From: Paracoccus sigandri
Lineage (GTDB): Bacteria; Pseudomonadota; Alphaproteobacteria; Rhodobacterales; Rhodobacteraceae
Assembly (NCBI RefSeq): GCF_003709565.1
Contig: NZ_QNRC01000006.1
Coordinates: 62,001 to 126,000, forward strand
Direction of reading: 5' to 3'
Length of the DNA stretch: 64,000 bases
The notes below the pieces were generated by a model. That model did no database searches, was not told where the DNA came from, and saw only the letters and a list, made by a program, of their open reading frames with translations. The stretch's first letter is position 1; each line of letters begins with the position of its first letter. Below, piece after piece: positions 25,588 to 34,316 of this stretch. The position numbers and the translations under genes were made by a program.

Positions 25588-26979
25588 ATGAACCATCTTC
25601 GATATTTCCGCGATCGCGGCAGCCGCGTGGTCGAATGCGCCATCATCGGCAGCGGCGGCTTCGGGCGCAGCTTCCTGTCGCAGGCCCGGCATGTGACCGG
25701 GCTGGCCTGCCGCGTCGCCGTGGACCGCGAGACCGCGATCGCGGCCCGCGCCCTGGCCTCGGTCGGCACCGCGCCGGACCGGATCGCCGAATGCGCCGAC
25801 GCCGCCTCGGCCCGCGCGGCCTGGGCGGCGGGCAAGGCGATTGCCGTGGCCGATTTCGCGCTGGTGGCGGAACTGCCCGTCGAGGTCGTGCTGGAGGCGA
25901 CCGGCGATCCCGAGGCCGGCGCCCGCCATGCCCGCCTCGCCATCGAGGCCGGCAAGCATGTGGTCATGGTCACCAAGGAAACCGACAGCGTGGTCGGCCC
26001 GATCCTGTCGCGGCTGGCGGCGGAACGGGGTCGGGTCGTCTCGCCCGTCGATGGCGACCAGCCCAGCCTGCTGATCGGGCTGGCGAGCTGGGCCGAGGTG
26101 ATCGGCCTTGAGATCGTCGCGGCCGGCAAGTCCAGCGAATACGATTTCGTCTTCGACCCCCAGGCCGGGACGATTGCCAGCAATGGCCGCAGCATTGCCG
26201 CGCCGGGCTTCGGCGACTGGCTTCGCCCGGATGGCCGCCCTTGGCCCGAGGTCGTCGCCGCGCGGTCCCGACATGCCGCCGCCCTGCCGCAGCGCGCCGT
26301 GCCTGACCTGTGCGAGATGACGGTCGTCGCCAATGCGCTGGGTCTGCGGGCCGACCGCGCCGACCTGCACGCGCCCATCGCGCGCATCACCGAGGTCGCC
26401 GACCTGATGGCGCCGCGATCCGACGGCGGGTTGCTGGAGGGTGGCGGGCGGCTGGATGTTTTCCACTGCCTGCGCCTGCCCGATGAGCCCAGCTTTGCCG
26501 GCGGCGTCTTCGTGACCGTGGCCTGCCGCGACGATGACAGCTGGGAGATGCTGCGCGACAAGGGCCATGTCGTGGCCCGCAACGGCCGGACGGCGATGAT
26601 CGGCCTGCCGCGCCACCTGCTGGGGCTGGAAGCCGCGACCACGGTGTTCGAGGCGGCGCTGCTTGGCGCTTCCTCGGGGGCGGTCGCGCCCCGGCCGGTG
26701 ATGGACCTGACCGCCTTCGCCGATGCCGCGCTGCCGGCGGGCACCCTGCTGCGGGCCGAGGGGCATCACCATACCATCGCCGATGTCTCGGCCCGGATGA
26801 CGCCCGCCGCGCGGCTTGGTGACGATGTGCCGATCCCCTATTATCTGGCGGCGGGCCGCAGGCTGGCGCGGGATGTGCCGGCGGGCCGGCCGATCCGCTG
26901 CGGCGATGTCGAGCTGGACGACGATTCCCAGATGTTGCGGCTGCGGCTGGCGCAGGACGCCGTCACCGACTGGTCATAG
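25588..26979 (+). CDS. NAD(P)-dependent oxidoreductase with C-terminal SAF domain (COG4091 type)
   Basis: A 463-residue protein with an N-terminal Rossmann domain (AIIGSGGFGRSFLSQA, about 17-32; VLEATGDPEAGARHA, about 103) similar to homoserine dehydrogenase, a middle catalytic-like region (MVTKETDSVVGPILSRLA, VSPVDGDQPSLL) and a C-terminal SAF-like beta-clip (VPIPYYLAAGRRLARDVPAG, GDVELDDDS). Proteins of this build recur in sugar-acid gene clusters but I know of no settled reaction. In this operon it occupies the place where a tetronate dehydrogenase (LtnD type) would be expected just before the OtnK-like kinase. That makes oxidation of the hydroxy acid its most likely job, by inference only. 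Confidence 0.7.
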   Translation: MNHLRYFRDRGSRVVECAIIGSGGFGRSFLSQARHVTGLACRVAVDRETAIAARALASVGTAPDRIAECADAASARAAWAAGKAIAVADFALVAELPVEVVLEATGDPEAGARHARLAIEAGKHVVMVTKETDSVVGPILSRLAAERGRVVSPVDGDQPSLLIGLASWAEVIGLEIVAAGKSSEYDFVFDPQAGTIASNGRSIAAPGFGDWLRPDGRPWPEVVAARSRHAAALPQRAVPDLCEMTVVANALGLRADRADLHAPIARITEVADLMAPRSDGGLLEGGGRLDVFHCLRLPDEPSFAGGVFVTVACRDDDSWEMLRDKGHVVARNGRTAMIGLPRHLLGLEAATTVFEAALLGASSGAVAPRPVMDLTAFADAALPAGTLLRAEGHHHTIADVSARMTPAARLGDDVPIPYYLAAGRRLARDVPAGRPIRCGDVELDDDSQMLRLRLAQDAVTDWS

Positions 26980-26991
26980 GAGAGGGGCGCC

Positions 26992-28254
26992 ATGCTGCTG
27001 GGCTGCATCGGGGACGATTTCACCGGCTCTTCGGATCTGGGCAACACGCTGGTCAAGGCGGGGATGCGGGCGGTTCAATATGCCGGCACGCCCGCTGCCC
27101 CGGCCGCGCCCGAGGTCGAGGCCGGGATCGTGGCGCTGAAATCCCGTTCCCTGCCGCGCGCCGAGGCGGTGCGGCTGTCGCTTGAGGCGCTGGACTGGCT
27201 GCACGCGCAGGGCTGCCGGCAGTTCCTGTTCAAATATTGCTCGACCTTCGATTCCACGCCCGAGGGCAATATCGGCCCGGTGGCGGAGGCGCTGGCCGAT
27301 GCGCTTGGCACCGACCGGGTGATCTTCTGCCCGGCCTTCCCGGCGGCGGGGCGGATGGTCTTCCAGGGGCATCTGTTCGTCGGCAACCGGCTGCTGTCGG
27401 AAAGCGGGATGGAGAACCACCCGCTGACCCCCATGACCGATCCCGACCTGCGCCGCTGGCTGGCCCGCCAGACCGCGCGCGGCGTCGGCCATCTGCCCGC
27501 CGATGCCGTCTGGGCCGGCGCCGCTGCCGCCCGTGCAAGGCTGGATGCCGAGGTGCAGGCGGGCCGGGGCTTGGTGGTCGCCGATGCAATCCGGGACCAG
27601 GATCTGGTGACGCTGGGGCAGGCGGTGGCCGACCTGCCGCTGCTGACCGGCGGCTCCGGGATCGCGCTTGGCCTGCCGGGGAATTTCCGCGCGCAGGGGC
27701 TTCTGTCGGCCGAGGGGCCGCGCTGGCGGGGGCAGGCGGGGCCGGCGGCGGTGCTGTCGGGCTCGTGCTCCCGCGCCACGCGGCGGCAGGTCGCGCATCA
27801 TGTCGCCGGCGGCGCGCCGGCGCTGGAAATCGACCCCGAGGCGGTGCTGGCCGGCCGCGCCAGCGCCCGCCAGGCCGCCGACTGGGCGCTGGCGCAGTAC
27901 GGGCTGCCGCTGGTCTATTCCTCGGCCGACCCGGAGGCCGTGCGTGCCGTGCAGGCCCGCCACGGGACCGGAACGGTCGCCGCGCGGCTGGAGGCGTTCG
28001 TCGCGGAAACGGCGCGGCTGCTGGTCGCGGGCGGAGTCACCCGCCTGATCACCGCGGGCGGCGAGACCTCGGGCGCGGTGGTCGAGGGGCTGGGCCTCGC
28101 CAGCCTGGAGATCGGCCCCGAGATCGACCCCGGCGTGCCCGCGATCCGCGCCGGGCGCGACCTGGTCCTGGCGCTGAAATCCGGCAATTTCGGGGCCGAG
28201 GATTTCTTCGCGAAGGCCGCCGCCTGTCTGGAAGGCGCAGGGGTGCCGGCATGA
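26992..28254 (+). CDS. otnK: Four-carbon acid sugar kinase, DUF1537 family (OtnK-like)
   Basis: A 420-residue kinase of the DUF1537 family, whose members phosphorylate 3-oxo-tetronates (OtnK) or D-threonate (DtnK). The N-terminal domain has GCIGDDFTGSSDLGNTLVKAG (substrate site, from residue 4) and FKYCSTFDSTPEGNIGPVAEA. The C-terminal nucleotide domain has LSGSCSRATRRQV and LITAGGETSGAVVEGLGL. The DDFTGSSDL and KYCSTFDST wording and the adjacent class II aldolase favour OtnK over DtnK. It overlaps that aldolase gene by four bases. Its product would be 3-oxo-tetronate 4-phosphate if the substrate is as in the founding members. Confidence 0.82.
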   Translation: MLLGCIGDDFTGSSDLGNTLVKAGMRAVQYAGTPAAPAAPEVEAGIVALKSRSLPRAEAVRLSLEALDWLHAQGCRQFLFKYCSTFDSTPEGNIGPVAEALADALGTDRVIFCPAFPAAGRMVFQGHLFVGNRLLSESGMENHPLTPMTDPDLRRWLARQTARGVGHLPADAVWAGAAAARARLDAEVQAGRGLVVADAIRDQDLVTLGQAVADLPLLTGGSGIALGLPGNFRAQGLLSAEGPRWRGQAGPAAVLSGSCSRATRRQVAHHVAGGAPALEIDPEAVLAGRASARQAADWALAQYGLPLVYSSADPEAVRAVQARHGTGTVAARLEAFVAETARLLVAGGVTRLITAGGETSGAVVEGLGLASLEIGPEIDPGVPAIRAGRDLVLALKSGNFGAEDFFAKAAACLEGAGVPA

Positions 28255-28904
28255 GCGAGGAAGCCCGGCTGCGCGAACGGATCTGCACCCTCGCGCGCTC
28301 GATGTTCGAACGCGGGCTGACCCATGGCTCGACCGGCAACATCTCGGCCCGGACGGCGGATGGCGGGCTGCTGGTCTCGCCCACCGGGACCAGCTTCGGG
28401 CGGCTGGACCCCGGCCGCCTGTCGCGCTTCGACGCCGCGGGGCGCCAGATCGGCGGCGACAAGCCCACCAAGGAGATGCCGCTGCACGGCGCCTTCTACC
28501 AGACGCGCGGGCGCACGGCGGCGGTGGTGCATCTGCATTCCTGCCATTCGGTCGCGCTCTCGGCCCTGCCCGATGCCGATCCCGAGGATTTCCTGCCGCC
28601 GATCACGCCCTATGCCTTCATGCAGCTGGGCCGGGTGCGGCTGCTGCCCTATTTCCGTCCCGGCGATCCGGCCATCGGCGAGGCGGTGCGCGGGCTGGCC
28701 GGCAGGCGCTCGGCGGTGATGCTGGCCAATCACGGGCCGGTTGTGGCGGGCCTCGACCTGGAAGGGGCCTGCAACGCGATCGAGGAGCTGGAGGCCACCG
28801 CGCGGCTGGCGCTGCTGCTGCGCGGGACCACGCCCAACCTGCTGACCCCGGCCCAGGTCGATGAGCTGGTGCGGCTGCACGACATCGCCTGGGGCGACGC
28901 CTGA
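28251..28904 (+). CDS. otnC: Class II aldolase/adducin family protein (OtnC-like decarboxylase)
   Basis: A 217-residue zinc aldolase-fold enzyme. It has GLTHGSTGNISAR (phosphate-binding loop, about 22-34), LVSPTGTSFGRL, PTKEMPLHGAFYQ (catalytic Glu, about 74) and metal His residues in VVHLHSCHS (about 91-99) and ANHGPVVAG. In partnership with OtnK, such proteins decarboxylate 3-oxo-tetronate 4-phosphate to dihydroxyacetone phosphate. The ATG overlaps the kinase stop. It ends only 3 nt before the stop codon of the convergent GlpD-like gene, with no room for a separate terminator. Confidence 0.83.
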   Translation: MSEEARLRERICTLARSMFERGLTHGSTGNISARTADGGLLVSPTGTSFGRLDPGRLSRFDAAGRQIGGDKPTKEMPLHGAFYQTRGRTAAVVHLHSCHSVALSALPDADPEDFLPPITPYAFMQLGRVRLLPYFRPGDPAIGEAVRGLAGRRSAVMLANHGPVVAGLDLEGACNAIEELEATARLALLLRGTTPNLLTPAQVDELVRLHDIAWGDA

Positions 28905-28907
28905 AAC

Positions 28908-30557
28908 CTATAGCAGGCGGATGCGGTGGCGCGAGCTGAGCAGCGCCTGAAGTTCGGCCAGTTCCTGCGCCTCGCGCGCCGCGTCCCAGCCAAGCGCGGC
29001 TGCGCAAAGCGCGGCGATCGCCGCCAGGTCGCGGCGCGACAGCCGGCCGCTGACCGCGATCGCGCTGCGGCGCATCACCACATCGGCCAGGTGGCGGACG
29101 CTCTCGTGGCGGATCATCCAGTCGAATTCGGCCAGGCTGTATTCGGGCGCGTCCTGCAGCAGGCGCGGGCTGGCGCCCTCGGCCATCAGGATCGGCCGGG
29201 CGGTGCTGCCATAGCGGTCCAGAAGCAGCGCCGTGCGCGCCACGCTGGCGCCGCTGGCCTGCGCCACCTGGTCGATCCAGCGCGCGCGCGTGTCCTCGTC
29301 GCGCGGCATGTCGCGCCCGCCGCCGATGGGCAGCTCCTGCGTGGACCGGCGGCGGGGCCGCTCCAGCCGGGCCAGGATGCCGTCCGCGACCTCTTCGGCG
29401 AAGCCGCGGAAGGTGGTCCATTTCCCGCCCACCAGCGAGATGATCGGCCAGCGCCGCGCCCCTTCGGGCGGGGCCACGGGCGCGGAATGGTCGCGGCTGA
29501 TCAGCCCCGGCGCGGTCCCGTCCGAGGCGGGCAGCGGCCGGATGCCGGAATAGGCATAGACGATCTGGCCCTGGTGGAAATCCAGTCCCGGCAGCAGGCT
29601 TTTCAGCGCGGCCATGAAATAGTCGATCTCGGCCTCTTCGCAGGTCACGCTGTCGGGATCGTCGGCGCGGATGTCGGTCGAGCCGACCAGCGCCCGGCCC
29701 AGATAGTCGAAGACCAGGCAGATGCGGCCGTCATCGGCCTCGAAATAGATCATCCGGCCCCTGAGCGCCGCCAGAAGCGCGGGATGGTCCAGCAGGATAT
29801 GCGAGCCCTTGGTGCCGCCGATCAGCCGCGAGGGCGCCCCCAGCGCCGCGTTCACCCGGTCGATCCAGGGACCCGCCGCATTGACGACGATGCGCGGCCG
29901 CAGCACCAGCGGACCCTCGGGCGTGGCCAGCCGGACCACCTCGCCATCGGTCGCCTCGATCGCGGAATGGTTCAGAGCGCGGCTGGCGGGATGGGCGCGC
30001 ATGCCGTCGGCCAGCAGCTCCCACACCAGCCGTTCGGGCTGGATCACGGTCGCGTCGTAGTACTGCCCGGCGGCGACGATGCGCGGGGTCAGCGGCGGGA
30101 TCTCTTGCAGGGCGCGGCGGCGGGACCACAGCTGGTGGCGCGGCATGACGCGGTGGCGGCGGCCGTAGAAATCATACATGGCCAGGCCGATCTTCATCAG
30201 CACCGCGCCCCGGCTGCGCGGCGCGGTGGTCGATCCGAACAGCGTCCTCAGCGCCGCCGGGATCCCCTTCAGCCAGGAAAAGATCGGGATTACCGTCGGC
30301 AGCGGGCGCACCAGATGCGGCGCGTTCCGCAACAGCAGGTTGCGTTCCAGCGTCGATTGCGCGACCAGCCCCAGCTCGCCCGTTTCCAGGTATTTTATGC
30401 CGCCATGGATCAGCCGCGAGGGCGCCGCCGAGGTGCCCCCGCCGAAATCGCCCTTGTCGGCGATGACGCAGCGGACGCCCTGTTCGCACAGGTCGCGAAA
30501 CAGCCCCGCCCCGTTCACCCCGGCGCCCAGGATCAGCACGTCGATGTCGTCGGTCAT
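28908..30557 (-). CDS. GlpD-like FAD-dependent polyol-phosphate dehydrogenase
   Basis: A 549-residue flavoprotein of the glycerol-3-phosphate dehydrogenase family. The FAD-binding motif VLILGAGVNGAGLFRD is at residues 7-22, followed by GDFGGGTSAAPSRLIHGGIKYLE and the C-terminal SLVGGKWTTFRGFAEE. It is diverged from the second family member in the window (EryB at 38517), for example SAAPSRLIHGG instead of SSRSGKLVHGG. It is the last gene of the erythritol transporter operon, right after an FGGY kinase. The pair would phosphorylate a polyol or ketose and oxidise the product at the membrane, feeding the quinone pool. The actual substrate (glycerol, threitol, arabitol or other) cannot be decided. 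Confidence 0.8.
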   Translation of the reverse strand: MTDDIDVLILGAGVNGAGLFRDLCEQGVRCVIADKGDFGGGTSAAPSRLIHGGIKYLETGELGLVAQSTLERNLLLRNAPHLVRPLPTVIPIFSWLKGIPAALRTLFGSTTAPRSRGAVLMKIGLAMYDFYGRRHRVMPRHQLWSRRRALQEIPPLTPRIVAAGQYYDATVIQPERLVWELLADGMRAHPASRALNHSAIEATDGEVVRLATPEGPLVLRPRIVVNAAGPWIDRVNAALGAPSRLIGGTKGSHILLDHPALLAALRGRMIYFEADDGRICLVFDYLGRALVGSTDIRADDPDSVTCEEAEIDYFMAALKSLLPGLDFHQGQIVYAYSGIRPLPASDGTAPGLISRDHSAPVAPPEGARRWPIISLVGGKWTTFRGFAEEVADGILARLERPRRRSTQELPIGGGRDMPRDEDTRARWIDQVAQASGASVARTALLLDRYGSTARPILMAEGASPRLLQDAPEYSLAEFDWMIRHESVRHLADVVMRRSAIAVSGRLSRRDLAAIAALCAAALGWDAAREAQELAELQALLSSRHRIRLL

Positions 30558-30560
30558 GGT

Positions 30561-32084
30561 TCAGCCTTCGGTCGGGGCCAACGCCTCGATCCGCGGCCAG
30601 AGCGGCGCAAGCGCATGGGTCAGGTCGGTGAACAGCGCATAGCGCGCGGCAAGCGCGGCGCTGCGGTCGGGATCGGGCGCGTAGGCGCGGGTCAGCGCCG
30701 CCAGGTCGCGCGGGTCCTGCGTGGGCGACGGATAGAGCCCGATCGCCGCGCCCGCGCACAGCGCCGCGCCCCAGGCGGCGGCCTCGTCGGTGTCGCTGAC
30801 GCTGACCGGCATCCCCAGGGCATCGGCGAACAGCTGGGCGAAAAGCGGGCTGCGCGAGATGCCCCCGGTCAGCCGGGCGGCCTGCGGGGCGAAGCCGTCG
30901 CGCAGCGCGTCGACATGGTGGCGGTGGTTGAAGGCGATGCCCTCGATCACGGCGCGCAGCATGTCGCCGCGATCCTGCCAGCCGCGCAGGCCGAAGAAGC
31001 CGGCGCTGGCCACCGGACCCAGGGGCGAGCCGAACAGGAACGGGTGGAAGATCGCGGTCGAGGGGCGGGCCATGGCGGCCTCGATCTCGGGGATGATCTC
31101 GGCATGGAAGGCGCGGCCCGCGACCTCGGCGGCGCGGCGTTCGACCCCGCAGAGCCGGTCCAGGAACCAGTCGTAATTCGCGGCCGAGGCCGGCGAGATG
31201 GACATGCTGTTCCATTCGCCGCGCTTCAGCCCGTTGCGGCAGAACCAGCGCGCATCCACCCTGGGCCGGTCAAAGACCGTCTCGTTGATCGAATAGGTGC
31301 CCGCGACGATGGCGACCGTGCCCTGCGCATATCCGCCCGCCCCCAGCGCCGAGGCGGTCACGTCATGCAGCCCCGCCGCGACCGGCGTGCCCTCGGCCAG
31401 GCCGGTCGCGGCCGCGGCCTGGGGCGTGACGGCGCCCGCGATCCGGTCGGGCGCCAGGATCGGCGGCAGGGCATGGGCCAGCGCCTTGAGGCCGAAGATC
31501 CCCAGGATGTCGGGGGCATAGTCCTGCGTCGCGACATCGGTGAAAGAGGTGCTGGCCTCGGTCAGGTCGGTGGCGATCTGCCCGGTCAGGCAGAAGCGCA
31601 GCCAGTCCTTGCAGGCCAGCACATGGCCGATCCGGGCGAAGCGGTCCGGCTGGTTGGCGCGGATCCAGCCCAGCAGCGCCGAGGGGGCCGAGGCGTGCGG
31701 CATCTGGCCGGTGCGGGTCAGCGCCTGCTCGGCGGTGCCGTCCCGCTGCCAGCCTGCCGCGACATCGCCGGCCCGGCTGTCCAGCGACAGGATGCCGTTG
31801 CCCAGGGGCTGCGCCTCATGGTCCAGAAGATAGATGCCGTCGCCATGCGCCGTCGCCGCGACCGCCGCGATGTCCCCGGCCGGGCGGCCGCAGGTCGCGA
31901 CGGCCTCGGCGATGGCGGCGGCGCTCTGGGTCCACAGCACGGCCATGTCGCGTTCGACATGGCGGGGGCGGGGCATGATCTGCGGCACCCGGCGCCGCGC
32001 GACCGAGAGCGGGCGGCCGGTCTGATCGAAGACCACCGCCTTGGTGACGGTCAGGCCATTGTCGATGCCAAGCAGCAGGGGCAT
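30561..32084 (-). CDS. FGGY-family carbohydrate kinase
   Basis: A 507-residue sugar/polyol kinase. The N-terminal phosphate-binding motif LLGIDNGLTVTKAVVFD starts at residue 4 and the C-terminal ATP motif LTGGISRSPLFAQLFADALG near residue 400. The region DGTAEQALTRTGQMPHASAPSALLGW marks the FGGY substrate domain. It resembles L-xylulose/erythritol-type kinases, but differs clearly from the EryA-like kinase at 36941. An upstream in-frame extension to 32246 is basic low-complexity and was rejected in favour of ATG 32084. It lies between the transporter binding protein and the GlpD-like gene; substrate open. Confidence 0.8.
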   Translation of the reverse strand: MPLLLGIDNGLTVTKAVVFDQTGRPLSVARRRVPQIMPRPRHVERDMAVLWTQSAAAIAEAVATCGRPAGDIAAVAATAHGDGIYLLDHEAQPLGNGILSLDSRAGDVAAGWQRDGTAEQALTRTGQMPHASAPSALLGWIRANQPDRFARIGHVLACKDWLRFCLTGQIATDLTEASTSFTDVATQDYAPDILGIFGLKALAHALPPILAPDRIAGAVTPQAAAATGLAEGTPVAAGLHDVTASALGAGGYAQGTVAIVAGTYSINETVFDRPRVDARWFCRNGLKRGEWNSMSISPASAANYDWFLDRLCGVERRAAEVAGRAFHAEIIPEIEAAMARPSTAIFHPFLFGSPLGPVASAGFFGLRGWQDRGDMLRAVIEGIAFNHRHHVDALRDGFAPQAARLTGGISRSPLFAQLFADALGMPVSVSDTDEAAAWGAALCAGAAIGLYPSPTQDPRDLAALTRAYAPDPDRSAALAARYALFTDLTHALAPLWPRIEALAPTEG

Positions 32085-32205
32085 GGGACCTCGGGGCTGT
32101 CGGGATGCGTCGCGGGGCCGGGTGGAACGATCCGGGCGGAAAGGGCCGGGCGGGCAGGGCCGGCGGCGGGCGAAGGGGGCGCGGTTGCCCGCGCCCCGCG
32201 ATCGG

Positions 32206-33153
32206 TTACTGGTCCAGCACGAAGGGCGCGCTGTAGTTGCCGGCATTCTCGGTCGTGATCAGCAGGCAGTCGAACAGCTGCTTTTCGGCATCCGCGCCGG
32301 TCTCGCCGGTCTTGATGAAGTTGTCGGCCTGGCGCACCGCCTCGGCCGAGAAGATCGCGACCGGCTGCAGCACGGTATAGGCCAGCTCTCCGGCCAGCAC
32401 CGCCTCGACCGCGTCGGGCGAGCCGTCGAAGCCGCCGACCGTCACCTGGTCCAGCTTGCCGGCCTCCTTCAGCGCGGCGATGGCCCCCAGCGCCATCTCG
32501 TCATTGCCCGAGATCACGCCGTTGATGTCGGGATTGGCCTGCAGCAGCGACTGCATCCGCTGATAGCCCTGCGTGCGGTCCCAGTTGGCGACTTCCTGGC
32601 CGACCTTCTCGAATTCGGGATACTGGCTCAGCACGGTCTCGTAGCCGTTCGAGCGGGTCTGGGCGTTGTTGTCCGAAGGCGCACCGAACAGCTCGACATA
32701 CTGGCCGCCGTCGCCCATCGCCTCGACCCATGCCTGCGCGCCAAGTGCCGCGCCCTGCGCGTTGTTCGAGACGAGCTGCGCCTTGGCCAGGCCCTCCTGG
32801 TTGATCTCGGCATTGACCAGGAAGACCGGGATATCGGCGTCCACCGCCTTCTGCACCGCGCCGACCGAGCCGTCGGCATTGGCCGGATCGAGGATGATCG
32901 CCACCGAGCGGTTGGTGATCGCGGTATCGATCAGCGTGCTTTCGGTATTGGTGTCACCGCGATGGGCGGCGACATTGGCGGTATAGCCCAGTTCCTCGGC
33001 CGTGGCCTTGGCGACCTCGCCCTCGGTGAACCAATAGGGGTTCGCCGGGTCGTTGACGATGATCGTGATCAACCCCTCGGCTGAAGCGGCCGCTGCCATC
33101 AGCGGAACCGAGGCGGTGGCGACAAGCAGCATGCGGCGCGTCATCTTGAACAT
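32206..33153 (-). CDS. eryG: Erythritol-type sugar ABC transporter binding protein
   Basis: A 315-residue class-I periplasmic binding protein with a Sec signal (MFKMTRRMLLVATASVPLM, cleavage after ASA). Seen segments are IIVNDPANPYWFTEGEVAKA, ITNRSVAIILDPANADGSVGAV and ISGNDEMALGAIAALKEAGK. It is followed on the minus strand by kinase and dehydrogenase genes and preceded by permease and ATPase genes. Placement next to eryABCD supports erythritol or a related polyol as ligand. GGGAG precedes its ATG. Confidence 0.82.
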   Translation of the reverse strand: MFKMTRRMLLVATASVPLMAAAASAEGLITIIVNDPANPYWFTEGEVAKATAEELGYTANVAAHRGDTNTESTLIDTAITNRSVAIILDPANADGSVGAVQKAVDADIPVFLVNAEINQEGLAKAQLVSNNAQGAALGAQAWVEAMGDGGQYVELFGAPSDNNAQTRSNGYETVLSQYPEFEKVGQEVANWDRTQGYQRMQSLLQANPDINGVISGNDEMALGAIAALKEAGKLDQVTVGGFDGSPDAVEAVLAGELAYTVLQPVAIFSAEAVRQADNFIKTGETGADAEKQLFDCLLITTENAGNYSAPFVLDQ

Positions 33154-33249
33154 TGGTCTCACTCCCTTCTGTTGAACCCGGCCGTGATCGGCGGGCATTT
33201 TGCCGGGCGGCCGAAAGCGCCGCCCGACGAAATCGGATATCGGCCGGCC

Positions 33250-34290
33250 TCAGCCTCGGCGGGTCCCGCGGCCGTATTGCAGCGAGTTCATCAGCACCGC
33301 GAAGACGATCACCGCGCCGGTGAAGACGGTCTGCCAGTAGGAGCTGACGCCGATGATGACGAGGCCCGCCGACAAAAACCCGATCACGAAGGCGCCCAGC
33401 ATCGTGCCGCGCACCGTGCCGCGCCCGCCGGTCAGCGCGGCGCCGCCGATCACCACCGCGGCGATGGCGGTCAGCTCGTAGGTGGTGCCCGCCGTCGGGC
33501 CGGCCGAGGTCAGCTGCGAGGACAGCACCAGCCCGGCGATGGCGGCCAGCGCGCCCGACAGCGTGTAGACGGTGATCTTGACCCGGCGGACCTGCACGCC
33601 GGACAGTTCCGCCGCGCGCTCATTGCCGCCCGAGGCGTAGAGCCAGCGCCCGAAGGCCGAGCGCGACAGCATCAGCCCGGCCAGGACGGCGATGGTCGCC
33701 AGCACGATGACGCTGATCGGCACGCCCCACAGCCGGTTGAAGCCCAGCCAGTTGAAGCCGGTATTGCCCAGGGCGGCGCTGCCGCGCAGGTTGTTGTAGG
33801 TCAGCCCGTTGGTCATCAGGAGCGCGACGCCGCGCGCGACATACATCACCCCCAGCGTGGCGACGAAGGGCGGCACCTTGAAGAAGGCGACCAGCACCCC
33901 GTTCAGCGCGCCGACCAGCGCGCCCACGGTGACGGTCAGCACCACCACCGCCCAGACCGGCGGATAGAGGATCACCCCCGCGGCCGAGATCTCGACCCCC
34001 TGCATCATCGCGCCTGCGACCACCCCGCACAGCGCCAGGATCGAGCCCACCGACAGGTCGATGCCGCCGTTCAGGATCACCAGCAACATGCCGATGGACA
34101 GGATGCCATAGATGGCGACCTGGCTGGACATGATCAGGAAGTTCGACAGCGTGAAGTAGTTCGGCGACAAGAACGAGAAGACCGCGATGATCGCGATCAG
34201 CGCGAAGAAGGCGCGGCCTTCCAGCAGGAAGCGCCCGATGCTGAAGTCGCGGCCCCTGGACGGGGCGGCTTGGGCGGTATTGGCAGACAT
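33250..34290 (-). CDS. eryF: Erythritol-type ABC transporter permease
   Basis: A 346-residue CUT2-class permease with LSIGMLLVILNGGIDLSVGSI and a C-terminal VVIGGAALTGGRGTVRGTMLGA. The ATG at 34290 gives a short hydrophilic start (MSANTAQAAPSRGRDFSIGR) before the first span. It starts 26 nt after the ATPase gene stop on the minus strand. It forms the membrane channel with EryE and EryG. Confidence 0.85.
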   Translation of the reverse strand: MSANTAQAAPSRGRDFSIGRFLLEGRAFFALIAIIAVFSFLSPNYFTLSNFLIMSSQVAIYGILSIGMLLVILNGGIDLSVGSILALCGVVAGAMMQGVEISAAGVILYPPVWAVVVLTVTVGALVGALNGVLVAFFKVPPFVATLGVMYVARGVALLMTNGLTYNNLRGSAALGNTGFNWLGFNRLWGVPISVIVLATIAVLAGLMLSRSAFGRWLYASGGNERAAELSGVQVRRVKITVYTLSGALAAIAGLVLSSQLTSAGPTAGTTYELTAIAAVVIGGAALTGGRGTVRGTMLGAFVIGFLSAGLVIIGVSSYWQTVFTGAVIVFAVLMNSLQYGRGTRRG

Positions 34291-34316
34291 GGGTTTTCCT
34301 CCCTCGCAGGCGTCCG

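Noticed and set aside
28926..32258. Plus-strand frame of 1110 codons opposite the GlpD-like and kinase genes
   Set aside because: Composition is typical of an antisense shadow (Arg, Gln, Gly, His rich) with no domain; the minus strand holds FAD and FGGY motifs.
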